From NCBI GenBank assembly GCA_037043235.1, contig JAWRVZ010000041.1, positions 547,001 through 611,000 on the forward strand: a DNA stretch of 64,000 nt, read 5' to 3'. Position numbers and translations under genes: made by a program. How positions within the stretch are numbered: position 1 is the stretch's first letter; every line of letters starts with the position of its first letter. This document shows positions 54,585 to 63,021 of the stretch, one piece after another. Under the pieces are notes generated by a model. That model was not told the DNA's origin. It saw only the letters and a list, made by a program, of their open reading frames with translations, and searched no databases. This DNA comes from Rhodeus uyekii. Lineage: Eukaryota; Chordata; Actinopteri; Cypriniformes; Acheilognathidae.

Positions 54585-57500
54585 GGTGCTTTCCCCTCAA
54601 AACACTGTCAGAAAGCATGCATTCATATCATTCATATATCATTCTGTTTTTTAATGAATCAAATTATGCCACAGAATCATCTGTTTACTGTTTTTGAAAG
54701 GATATTCATTATATTTTGTTTTATAACTCTTGCTGGAGCCATACCCAGAATGGATTTATTTAAATGCTCATATTGTGCAGGTTTATTATAAATATTAGTT
54801 TTGGAAGCTTATCTTAGATATTTAATATCGCCATCTGGATGTGAAAACAGGGCATAATCCAATTGGAGAGAAAACACTCATTCTTTGAACAGAAGTGTGT
54901 AAAAGTTCAGTGTGAAAATACACATCAGTTTTACGGAGTAGGATTGGACAGTATTAACCAATCAGATGCAAATACTGCTTTGTGGGCTGCTGTTTTACTT
55001 GATTTGTTTTGGCCAATGAAGATTGTCCTCTCTGTACGGCCCTTGGATTTCAGCCCTGTGCAGTCATCTTGAGTTGCTTTAGTAAAAAAAAAAAAAAAAT
55101 TCCTTCACTCTGACTCTGATGTTGTGTTAGTTTATTTTATAAACTATATTTTTCATGTAAGAGTTAAATTATGAATGAGACCCTAGGGCCCAGAGAAAAG
55201 GCTGACGAAATTGTCCAAAATGAAAAATATCAGTTTCAGCCAACAAGACAAACATTCAAGCATTCACTTGAGATCGGGCTGCTTTGTGTTTAGTTGGCTG
55301 ACGTAGGCCATTATTCTGTTATGAAATCCGATGCATCTGATGTAGGACATTGTTCTTCTTTATATTCTCCTTTTGGGTCACATATTCAGAAATAAGAGAC
55401 AAACAAAGCTTTTTAGGTCAGAGCATTACCAGGTTTTTTTTATTCATAAATTTATTTTATGAATACTTATTATTTTCAGATCAGATTCTTGAATCTGTAA
55501 AATAGCAAAATAATTTTGGATCCCTTACTTTGAATGCACTGATAGAACATGCATTTCTGATCTGCCTAATATTTTCCAATTTGATGCAATTTTAATGTGT
55601 TTTTTCACTTTTTTTCAGCTTGCTGTGGTAAGTCCCAAGACTTTGAAGTATTTTGAAATATTTCAAACTGTTTTATGTAGTGTTGTGCAATGCCATCTTA
55701 ATTAAATGTCTGTTTTGTATAAGAGTGCACATGTGGGCCCCTGGATATGGTTTTCATTGTGGACAGCTCTGAGAGTATTGGAGCTTCCAACTTTGCCATT
55801 GCTAAAGACTTTATTGTGACGCTAATGGACAGGCTCAAGCTAAAACAGGTAAGTTTTTGTTTTAGGTAACTAAGAGTCTAAATTAACACTTCAATTAACT
55901 GTCAACTTGGATTCAGTCTGCTGTCATGATAGACACTGAGAAAGACACATTCTCCATCATACTGAGATTAGTGGTCGACCAATATGGGTTTCGTTGGTTG
56001 ATTCTTAAATGATTACATTTGGTCCCTTTTAATCTTGAAGATGTGGTGGTTACATACTAAATGCATGGGTTGAATGAATTAATTCTACATTATAATGATA
56101 ATAGATGCATATAAGTTGAGTTTCCTCTTTCTTTTTTGCAGTTTGGTGCCAATGAGTCTCGTATTGGCGTGGTGCAGTACAGTGGCGCTGATGCTCAGGA
56201 GATCGTAAAGCTTGGAGACCCCAAGATTAAGACCCTGATAGACCTAAAAGAGTATGTAATATTGATTCTTTCTTGTTAAAAGCCATAATCTGCTCGCAAT
56301 GTGGCAATAACAACTTCAAGACTCTTCTGTGGCTTGAAGGAATTAAATTTCTCAACAGATGAGCTTGAATTTTGCCTGGCATTGTGTCTAAGAAATAAAG
56401 AACAATTATTTCTGTCATTCACTTTAGAGCGGTGAAAAACTTCCGCTGGCTAGCTGAAGCCACGTACACTGGAGAAGCTCTGCAGTACTCACTAGATAAC
56501 ATGATTCAAAGGCTAGTGACAAACAGGAGTGTGGTCATTGTCCTAACTGATGGACGCTCTGACACCATAAGGGACATAGTGCCCCTAAACGTGCTGTGTG
56601 GCAAGGGACTGAAGGTAAACCAGTTGAACTTGATAACTAGGACAACCTAGGCTCATAGAAAAAACATGCCTCTACTACAAAAAGTGCCTAACATACAGTA
56701 CAATTCACTGCAGTTTCCAGCTAAAATGAACACTAGAGGTAGTAAAACATCAACAACTTTTATTACTGTTCACAAAAATTAGTATTATAGGCCAGATGGT
56801 TGATTAATTAACAATTCTACATGATAGGGGTTTGGTTCAGGACATACCTCGGTTTTGGGGTCCCGGTTCAATATGAATTCGGTACAACATGAAAAGCAAG
56901 GCTAGGTTTCTTTTCATTTATTTTGAACAGACAGTAGTGCAATTTACGGTACAGCTTTTTCCACCCAGCGGTATTTAGTCCCCCCTGAGGTAATTGGTTC
57001 AGTACAGCCTCATTTAGTGCATTAAGCACTAAGCAGTAAACAATGCAGCCCTACATATGTCAGTTTTTGTAGGGCAGATAAAGAAACAGATTCCTGAGTG
57101 CTTAAAAAAAAAAAAGGAATAGTTGATTTGTAAACTTGCTTGGTAGCTCACCTGGTGCAACTGGTGGTCAGGTGAAATAACTCAAAGAATTGCAAGCTAA
57201 AATGGCATGGTTGCTTCAGCAAACGTGTTTTTATGTCACTATTGAACATTATTGTTCAGGTTCAAGTTAGGATATAAAGTGGATGGGATGTTATTTTCAA
57301 ACCCGATATTTTCCACTCACTGGACATTTGATACACTGGACAACTGCTGTGATACCATTTCCAGATTCATCTTCATAAGTTTCACATAATATTGAATGGG
57401 AAATTAGTGCTACTACTGGGATATTTAACTTTGAAAGTGTCGCAAAACATGCATGAAGCGATGTAATATCAATTCGCAGAAATGAGGCATCAGGCATGTT

Positions 57501-58756
57501 TTTCCAATGAGGCTGGGTTGAACTTGGAGTTAATGAGCTAATGTTGTGTGGATCTTTGAGGATGAACTTTACAGAAATTGAATTTATTATTCAATTATAT
57601 GAATCTAATATGCTGCAGATGTAAAGTCATGATTTTTAATTAGGGAGAACTTGTGATTTCATGTTGTTGAGATCCAAGTATGGTCCCATGAAATGAGGTT
57701 AAATGAAATTCACAACCAGACGGGAACCTCAACTCACTTCTGGTTTCTGACAGGTTGGTGGTGTTGGAGTCGTAGATTATGCAGCAAGGACTCCCAATTC
57801 AGAACAGCTTGATGAAATTGTGTGCAAAGATGATCCCAGAAAAGGTTTCTCCTTTGTCCTGAACAACTATGGTCTTCTTCTGGATGACACCTTCCTGCAA
57901 AACTTGACTGAGAAAATCTGTGAAGGTTGGTTAAAAAGAGAATCTGCTGCAGATGTAGGGTGCTTTGTGAGTTCTGGATCTGATTTTTTTGAAATCCTTA
58001 TTTACTCTCGTACATTGTGCTTTTTTCACAGACAAAAAGTGTCCCAATTATACTTGTCCAAGTAAGTATTTAGTAGAGAACACACAAAAAGAACAGATTT
58101 GTCAGCATTTTGACCATTAGCTAGTAATGGTTACACCCTTTTCCTCTTCTCCAGTTTCATTTAAGGACAACACTGATGTCCTCATCATGATGGACAGCTC
58201 GGCCAGTGTGGGATCGAAGAACTTCGAGATGACCAAAGACTTCTCACGGATGCTAGCTAAGCGTTTTCTGTCAGCAGAAAAAGGAGGCTTCCAGGTCCAA
58301 GTTGGCGTTGCCCAGTACAGCATCAACGCCAAACTGGAGGCTCCATTTTCCGACAATGCCACCGAAGTGGTCGCTCAAATCACAGAAGCCAAATTCCAGA
58401 ATGCCGGTACGCAGATAATAAACGCTCTCAACTTCGCCATTGAGCGCTTCAGAGGTGGTAGGACGAGGAAGAAGAAGCTGCTGGTGTTTTCAGATGGTCG
58501 TTCCCAAAACGTCAATAACGTCCAGATTGAGAAAGCCGTGGAGCAGGTGAGCAGGGCAGGCATTGAGGTGTATGTGCTGGCCGTGGGAAATCAGGTGAAC
58601 GAGGCACATCTGCGCACCCTGGTGAGCCGTGGCCGGCAGTACGACAACACGTACGCCTACCGCCACCTTTTCAAAGTACCCGACTACCGCTCAATGGTCA
58701 CTGGGGTCTTTTACCAAACTGTCTCTCGCAAGATTTCCCTGGAGTCAAGAGGGTAA
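24505..58756 (+). CDS. col6a1: Collagen VI alpha-1 chain, 35 coding exons
   Basis: Secreted extracellular-matrix chain that assembles with alpha-2 and alpha-3 into beaded microfibrils around muscle and connective-tissue cells. Exons 1-35: 24505-24592, 25911-26040, 26409-26609, 26703-26862, 28359-28472, 29035-29055, 29153-29173, 29261-29305, 29427-29480, 32175-32219, 32327-32353, 32503-32529, 32620-32664, 34855-34908, 36062-36124, 36962-37024, 37200-37253, 37383-37418, 37574-37636, 39160-39222, 41980-42042, 42134-42196, 42285-42335, 42415-42450, 43138-43200, 51286-51351, 52187-52222, 54182-54218, 55619-55627, 55724-55848, 56142-56251, 56428-56614, 57754-57925, 58032-58061, 58155-58756. Total 3024 nt, 1007 aa (human 1028); phases close throughout. 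All three VWA domains keep a DxSxS metal-binding motif. Odd points: 9-nt exon 29 and an extra helical Cys in exon 23. Single-domain alternatives (alpha-2, other collagens) fit worse than alpha-1 (GNGTEG, ECEILDIIMKMC). Confidence 0.96.
26116..26155. repeat. (AT)n microsatellite in col6a1 intron 2
   Basis: About 20 TA units just downstream of exon 2. Confidence 0.95.
27087..27790. mobile_element. Pogo/Tigger-like MITE in col6a1 intron 4, TA duplication
   Basis: Left end CAGTAATACCTCGTTTTACG and right end CGTAAACCGAGGTATTATTG are inverted repeats; TA flanks both ends (27085-27086 and 27791-27792). 704 bp; the antisense frame at 27340-27687 shows no transposase motif I recognise. Confidence 0.78.
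28675..29000 (-). repeat. Abundant cyprinid-type dispersed repeat, antisense
   Basis: Contains AAGGATGCATTAAA, 'AGTAAAGA' and AAATAAATGCAGCCTTG blocks, the reverse complement of the family seen at 36450-36720 and 60450-60700. It lies in intron 5. Confidence 0.65.
29606..30367. mobile_element. hAT-type element in col6a1 intron 9
   Basis: Left end CAGGGCTTGACATTAAC and right end GTAAATGTAAAGCCCTG are inverted repeats. The flanking 8-mers TTGTTACA (29598-29605) and TCGTTACA (30368-30375) match at 7 of 8 bases, an aged target duplication. 762 bp, no intact transposase frame. Confidence 0.83.
30534..30662. repeat. Long near-perfect inverted repeat (about 58-bp arms)
   Basis: AGCTCATACATTTCAGATGC... 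on the left is matched without error by ...GCATCTGAAATGTATGAGCT on the right, through the ATTAATATGTTTGAATCAC and TTACATTTTATATATA segments. The loop is about 10 nt. The right arm abuts the SINE at 30659. Confidence 0.9.
30659..30830 (+). mobile_element. tRNA-derived SINE
   Basis: A-box-like TTGCTCAAACAGTAGAGC, B-box GGTCATGGGTTCGATTCCC, and the tail TAAGTCTCTTCGGATAAAAG followed by CGTCTGTCAAATG. Same family as 5048 and 16738. Confidence 0.8.
30831..32174. other. Remainder of col6a1 intron 9
   Basis: No further exon or bounded element. The open frame at 31594-31923 has no recognisable homology and no splice context. Confidence 0.45.
32845..33009. mobile_element. 165-bp hAT MITE with perfect TIRs and TSD
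   Basis: CAGGGGTCGGCAACCC and GGGTTGCCGACCCCTG are perfect 16-bp inverted repeats, and GTCTATAC flanks both sides (32837-32844 and 33010-33017) without mismatch. 'GCGGCTC' motifs recur inside. It lies in intron 13. Perfect ends suggest a recent insertion. Confidence 0.95.
33018..33241. mobile_element. Short TIR repeat ending in CACTCTTAAA-type termini
   Basis: ACTCTTAAAAATAAAGGTT at the left and AAGGAACCTTTAAGAGTG at the right are inverted. It starts directly after the target duplication of the preceding hAT MITE. Confidence 0.6.
33367..34013. mobile_element. TIR element, superfamily uncertain
   Basis: CAGTAGCTATGTTTACATGG at the left pairs with CTATGAAAACGCAGCTACTG at the right, with several differences. 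'ATCCGATT' motifs lie inside. No target duplication found. Confidence 0.5.
35445..35474. repeat. Perfect 12-bp hairpin in col6a1 intron 14
   Basis: TTTACACTTGCA, loop CATCTA, TGCAAGTGTAAA. Isolated; no T-run and no TIR-element context recognised. Confidence 0.8.
36450..36720 (+). repeat. Abundant cyprinid-type dispersed repeat, sense copy
   Basis: 'GCTCACCAAGGCTG', 'CCTGTGATGCAAAGCTGAAT', 'CATGATCCTTCAGAAATCAT' and 'GCTCAAGAAACATTTCTAAT' blocks occur in order. Lies in intron 15. Confidence 0.7.
37936..38295 (+). repeat. Two tandem SINE-like units of about 199 bp
   Basis: Copy 1 starts GGCAGCTAGTGACAGCTGTG and copy 2 starts GGCAAGCTGGTAACAGCTGTG at 38135. Both continue with AGTAAACCTC-like, GCCTCAAGAG and a B-box-like GGTTCCAATTCC / GGTTTGAATCTGC. 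Lies in intron 19. The copies are diverged, so the duplication is old. Confidence 0.65.
38870..39060 (+). repeat. Dispersed fish repeat ('TTATATAGCGCTTTA' family)
   Basis: AAGTCAATTCCCCTTTATTT, 'ATAGCGCTTTATGCATTACA' and CAAAGCAGCTTTACAATAA are typical of a widespread cyprinid repeat. Ends just before exon 20. Confidence 0.6.
39223..41339. other. col6a1 intron 20, left part, no exon seen
   Basis: AT-rich, no bounded element recognised. Confidence 0.4.
41340..41940 (-). mobile_element. LTR-like remnant(s), uncertain
   Basis: Composition and motifs (repeated 'ACAGGAAGTGACAAAGAAG' units near 41540-41640, then 'GGCAGTCCCTCACGGGACAC') resemble antisense fish LTRs such as 52712-53517. No paired termini or target duplication found. 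Confidence 0.3.
42743..42879. repeat. Two-copy 69-bp tandem repeat in intron 24
   Basis: TTTATTAAGCAATTAAAAGA at 42743 and TTTATTAAGCGATTAAAAGA at 42812, both followed by 'GCCTCCATATGGAA' and 'GATGTTAATATT', with few changes. Confidence 0.88.
43201..44974. other. col6a1 intron 25, left part, no exon seen
   Basis: Start of the gene's longest intron (43201-51285, 8.1 kb). No recognisable coding exon or bounded repeat here. Confidence 0.4.
44975..45215 (+). repeat. Dispersed repeat, copy 2 (partner at 14285)
   Basis: Same ordered blocks as 14285-14520: GATTTTGCCAAGTA, 'GATTCTGGAACA', 'TACCCCTAAACC', GAAATGATAGGTGAATTAA and GTTGTTCCAGG. Confidence 0.7.
45690..46205 (-). pseudogene. L2-type LINE reverse transcriptase relic, antisense
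   Basis: Read on the minus strand from 46205 down: GVPHRSVLGPLHFSINTTSL, then 'IDDTALL' in place of the YADDT catalytic motif, then 'QLNLAKTELLVCPA', 'VRNLGVIFDDQLSFKD' and a 'VLIILSKTSAIVFWLDFHH'-like end in shifted frames. The order is that of fish L2/CR1-like ORF2. Several stops and frameshifts; the first catalytic residue pair is altered, so it is dead. Confidence 0.78.
46206..51285. other. col6a1 intron 25, right part, no exon seen
   Basis: AT-rich. A (AC)n run lies at 47091-47124 and a short TAGCA repeat at 49440-49465. Near 46990 a segment resembles 2785-2835. No exon recognised before exon 26. Confidence 0.45.
47091..47124. repeat. (AC)n microsatellite
   Basis: 17 AC units in intron 25. 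Confidence 0.95.
52712..53517. mobile_element. Solo LTR with 5-bp target duplication, col6a1 intron 27
   Basis: Begins TGTCAGGGTTC and ends GAACCCTGACA, perfect 11-bp inverted ends of TG...CA type. GCCTG flanks both sides (52707-52711 and 53518-53522), a 5-bp duplication typical of Gypsy/ERV-type integration. 806 bp without gag or pol, so it is a solo LTR left by LTR-LTR recombination. AATAAA-like and TATAAA-like strings are present, but the orientation is not certain; composition suggests antisense to col6a1. Confidence 0.85.
54182..58756 (+). other. col6a1: col6a1 exons 28-35: two C-terminal VWA domains
   Basis: Residues 585-1007. ECEILDIIMKMCSCCECTCG is the cysteine-rich junction, assembled from exons 28, 29 (9 nt, Ser-Cys-Cys) and 30. 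VWA2 has the MIDAS DSSES at 613-617, ATYTGEALQY and LTDGRSD. VWA3 has DSSAS at 821-825, GTQIINAL and FSDGRSQ, and lies almost wholly in the last exon, ending VFYQTVSRKISLESRG then TAA. Sequons NLT and NYT precede VWA3. Confidence 0.94.
54521..54581. repeat. (TG)n microsatellite in intron 28
   Basis: About 30 uninterrupted TG units. Confidence 0.97.
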
Positions 58757-58975
58757 TTGGGTAGTGGTAGGGGTCCAGGAATAAAGGGTTGGGTGGTCAC
58801 AAGCTTTGATTGTTTTAATTGTTTTGTCTATTTTTCATGTGAATGATATATCTGAACTTAAAAGGTTTTATAGTCAGGCTTCATTTGCTAAAAGACAGTA
58901 AATGATTGTGTCAGAATTCTTTAAAAAAAAACTATCTTTTGTCACTGTCTTTGTAAAATAAAGGGATTAATCAAG
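58757..58975 (+). terminator. col6a1 3' UTR and poly(A) signal
   Basis: AATAAA at 58957-58962, about 200 nt after the TAA stop at 58754-58756. No earlier AATAAA of comparable position was seen. Confidence 0.65.
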
Positions 58976-59848
58976 TAATATCACAGTTTACATCAATTGT
59001 TTGAGTGAGTTCTAGTGTTGACTATATGACTGTATTGAAGTTTGCTGTCCATAACTACCAGAAATTACCATTACACGATATTAATCATTAAAATGTATTC
59101 TTTCAGTGGTCAGGAGCTGAAATCTCTTTGATTATGCAGACTTAGACATAAATATAAGGAGTGTTTAATTAAAATGCAATGAAACAGTTATAGCTAGCAA
59201 CCAGGATCCAAAATAAACAAGTCATTATCTATGTATATCCATCCATCTATATTTGACAATATATAGAGATGTTTATATATACTGCCAAATATACTGTAAA
59301 TCAGATTTGGACCCTTATTTTGGACCCTGCTTGCAGCAAGTCAATCCTTTATTGTTTTTTGTCTGTGGTACACTTAAATGTTAGCATTAAAGTAAAACTT
59401 GAATATAATTGGTGCTACCGATGTAAACACTACACTTGCTCCTTTAGTTATTCAAATCCAGGTTTCTTCAAAACAGTTCTTTATGCCTTTAGCCAAAGAG
59501 TTTACCAGTAGGTTTCAGAAATGTAATTGATACCAGCCATGGGCTATTGTAAAGGGATTTGAAATAAAGGATGATATACCCCACCACTAATGCCTCTGTC
59601 ATTTGTCTATCTTGAAAATGAGCTGCATGCACAAATACCATAACCCAACAAAAGATGCTGTGAGTAATCAGTGTTGGGTTTTTTTTGTCATAGGAAAATG
59701 TCTTGAATTGCTTTTCATAGCAAGGTATCTCCTTGCATCTGCCACAAAAATCTTGAAACGGTTTATTTACTATTATGAAAATCATAAAACCGTTTATTTT
59801 CTATCTTTCATCAATTTATGGCTACTGTAAATTTGAAAACCGGACCTA
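58976..59848. other. Downstream flank, no gene
   Basis: AT-rich, short ORFs only. Confidence 0.4.
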
Positions 59849-60050
59849 AAGGGATAGCTCAACCTTGAGTTGTTCTGGACCGGAGTTTCTTTCTTCTGTT
59901 AAAGACAAAAGAAGATATTTTGAAGAGTGTTGGTAACCAAAGAGTTGATGGCAGCCATTGACTTCCATAGTAGGAAAAAAATATTATGGAAGTCAATAGG
60001 TGTCATCAACTTTCAATTTCCATTTTTTTGGTGAACTTTAATGCAATAAT
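59849..60050. repeat. Dispersed fold-back repeat, degraded
   Basis: AAAGGGATAGCTCA, 'TTTCTTTCTTCTGTTAAAGA', 'AAAAGAAGATATTTTGAAGA', 'TTGACTTCCATAGTA', then its inverse 'TATGGAAGTCAATAGG' and 'GGTGAACTTTAATG'. This resembles an abundant cyprinid fold-back MITE whose intact copies are longer palindromes. Confidence 0.68.
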
Positions 60051-60449
60051 AAATAATTTTTAGGCATTTTGAGTCATTTATTAGTGTTGAAAAATGATTT
60101 GAGATATTCTGTTCATCCCAGAAGAAATACATCCTGGAGAGGATGATCATTTGCTGCTTGTTCATTTGTTGAACAGTGAATGGGATTGGCTATACATTTG
60201 TACAACGGCAACTTTACAATGTATGATCCCAAGTCTCCACATGGAAAACATCCAACAACCACAATCCCCTGACAACATATGTCATTAGAGATCTGGTTGT
60301 GTTTTTTCCTTGACATGCTTTCTTCACCCCAAAGCAGCTAAAACTGATCTGACAAGGCCATTTAAACCTATCCATAAAATTATTGGTTAGAGAAAAGACA
60401 TGGAACAGGACAAAATGCAATTGCCAGCCTCATAATTCAGGATACAAAT

Positions 60450-60700
60450 TTCTATTGACCAAAGAGTATATTTATTTGATGAAAATACAGTAAAAAGTAA
60501 TTTTCCTAAAATATTATTACAATTTAAACTTTTCTTTTTTAATATATTTTACATTTCTGTGATTGAAGCCATTACTCCAGTCTTTTGTCACATGATCCTT
60601 CAGAAATCACTTTTAATAATTTGAATGCATCCATTTCTTGTTAAATAAAACAGGTATTTTTTTTAAATGTATCACTGACAAAAAACCCTTGTAATTATTT
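60450..60700 (+). repeat. Abundant cyprinid-type dispersed repeat, sense copy
   Basis: 'TTATTTGATGAAAATACAGT', 'AATATTATTACAATTTAAAC' and 'CACATGATCCTTCAGAAATC' in order. Same family as 36450 and 28675. Confidence 0.7.
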
Positions 60701-61419
60701 ATTTAAAGCTTATATTTAATGCTCTCTATTTTCTATCTCCCATGAAATTCTCTTGTCTTTTAAGAGCCTCTTGTCTTTTAAAAGTCTGGATCAGTTTATT
60801 TAGTATCCTGAGGTTTTAAAGCATGAGAGGAAGGTGTAGTGTGATTCACATTAGCTGTAAACAGATAGCATGTGGATTCATTTCAGCCATTAGCCTCTCA
60901 TTAATGCTCATTTCCCACAGGGAAGACATTGAAGAACAACTGTGATACATTAACATAATAGTCTCTGGAGTCCTTTCAGGTAAACAAAACACTTTACATA
61001 TGCATTGGCAAGTGTTGCTTAATGTCTGGCAGGCTGGCTATTCTTTCATCTATTCATCCTACCTTTAGAGCACCATTAGCATCTGCTAGATGGTAATGAA
61101 CCAATAGCTTCTTTAAGACAACACAAATTTAATATACATCTATGAAGGGGTCTGATTTAAAAACTTTTCCTCTCCGCTTCTCATAGCTCTCAGAAGCACC
61201 ATGTGTTATGTGATGTGCTCCTAGAATCGTCAACTTCAAAGCAAGTGGCTGTTAAACCTACAAAGTCATGTCCGGTCAGAGATTCAGTGGCAGAGGTGTT
61301 ATCTCACCTTAATCTGTAATTTTCAGTTTCCTTTCCTAACTAGGGAGCATAAAACCACAGCAACCAATCTGTTTCTGTTTTCCTGGCAAAGAAAGACTTT
61401 ATATCAAATGTTATTCAAT

Positions 61420-61930
61420 GATGCATTAAAATGGTCAAATGTGACAGTAAAGATATTTATCATGCATATTTAAGTCAAAGTCAAAAGTCAAAGTCAGCTT
61501 TATTGTCAATTCTGCAATATATACAGTGCATACATATAGAGAATTGAAATTCCGTTACTCTCAGACCCAAGGCGAATACAGTTAACAACAACAATAATTT
61601 AACAGTAACAGTAACAACAACAACAACAGAAGATGAAGATAAAATACAATAAAATTAAACTAGATGGATAAAGTGAGTTATGGAGGTAAAGTGGCGATGG
61701 CAAATAGTGCAAACAATAGTAAATAGTAATAGTGCAAATTACAAATTAAGGCAGTGCAAATGTAATAGGAGAGAAATGCAAGGACAACATAATGAGGTGG
61801 ATGAATAAGAGAATTGAATAATAGGTGGTGGATGAATAATAGGTGGATGAATAATAGACTTTAAATAAATGCTGCTCTTTTGAACTAACTATTCATCAAA
61901 GAACCCTGACAAAAATATTAAGCAGCACAA
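61420..61930 (-). repeat. Antisense copy of the same repeat, interrupted by an insertion
   Basis: 'GATGCATTAAAATGGTCAAA' and 'GTGACAGTAAAGATATTTAT' end near 61470, and 'AAATAAATGCTGCTCTTTTG' resumes near 61862. Between them is a 'GTCAAAGTCAGCTTTATTG' element, another widespread fish repeat, with a short GGTGGATGAATAATA tandem array at its end (61793-61860). Confidence 0.62.
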
Positions 61931-62981
61931 ATGAGTTCAATATCAATGCCAAGAAGAAACCTACGAAAGTCTGTATGAAAGGGTAAAACAGAATAGATCA
62001 ACGAAAGGGGACACCTGGCGGGTCAAGAGTTCAACCTCCTGGCTGAATGGATGTACTCAAGATTCTTGGGGTTCACTCAGACCAAGATGACCTCCACTGC
62101 CAACTGAAAGGGACTCGAGAGGAGGTTAGAGCAGTCAAGGGGGCAGGAACCAGGTCAAGTCAGTGACAGGTCACTCGTAAATTGCCCTTACCTTAGCAGG
62201 CTCTGCCCTAACCCCTGCCGCCAAGATAATCTGTCCTAGAAATGGAACTGAGTCAGCATGGTTAGAGCAGTGAATGGTCAGCATTCTTAACTTATAAACA
62301 GTAAAGAAAGACATACTTTGAAATATGAGCTTAAGCATCGGTATATGCTTTTTGTACACTTCTCCACATGACAGAAAACAAGGGGGTAATATAAAGGATG
62401 ACAAATGTACAAAAACAGGTGCAAGCCATTAGAGATAACAAGGTAACAAGAGGGTGGAGAAACAATAGAGCACATGGCATAACAACAAAAACACCATGTG
62501 TCAGCCATGTGGTTCAGACAAACAAAGGGTAAAACACCACCAAACCCCAAGCTGATCAGACTGGCGCCCTGACAATGTGTGTGTGGCATTGTGTAATTTG
62601 TACCCTGCATAATATAACAATAGTAATTGACTCCTATAAGCTCCTGTACCACCTGGCTGCTGCAGATTCATTTTGCCGTTGATAGAGTTGACATAGAAAC
62701 GCATAAACAACTCCAGTTTTAATGTCACAGGTTGCCATCTCTAAATTTCAATTATGACATGGTGTTAATGCAGTCCTGACTGAATGCAATAAACGAGCAA
62801 ACTTTTTTTTTCTGAGACTTCCACAGAAGATACATGCAAGTTTCAATATTTATACCACTTCTATCATTGATTCCTATCAGGATGTGAAGAGAATTTCAAC
62901 CAGAATAACAAAAACTATTGCATTGACCCCAAACTTTTGGTTTCCTTCTCTTTTTTAATCCAGTTGTATTTGTTATACTGT
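61931..62981. other. Downstream flank, no gene
   Basis: No exon recognised. The minus-strand ORF at 62287-62652 has no family resemblance I can support. Confidence 0.4.
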
Positions 62982-63021
62982 TAGCGGTCACTGTTTGTTA
63001 TTTTTTAAACAGTGACCGCTA
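62982..63021. repeat. Perfect 15-bp hairpin with 10-nt loop
   Basis: TAGCGGTCACTGTTT (62982-62996), loop GTTATTTTTT, AAACAGTGACCGCTA (63007-63021). No flanking TA or other duplication of MITE type, and pairing stops cleanly at both outer ends. Confidence 0.85.
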
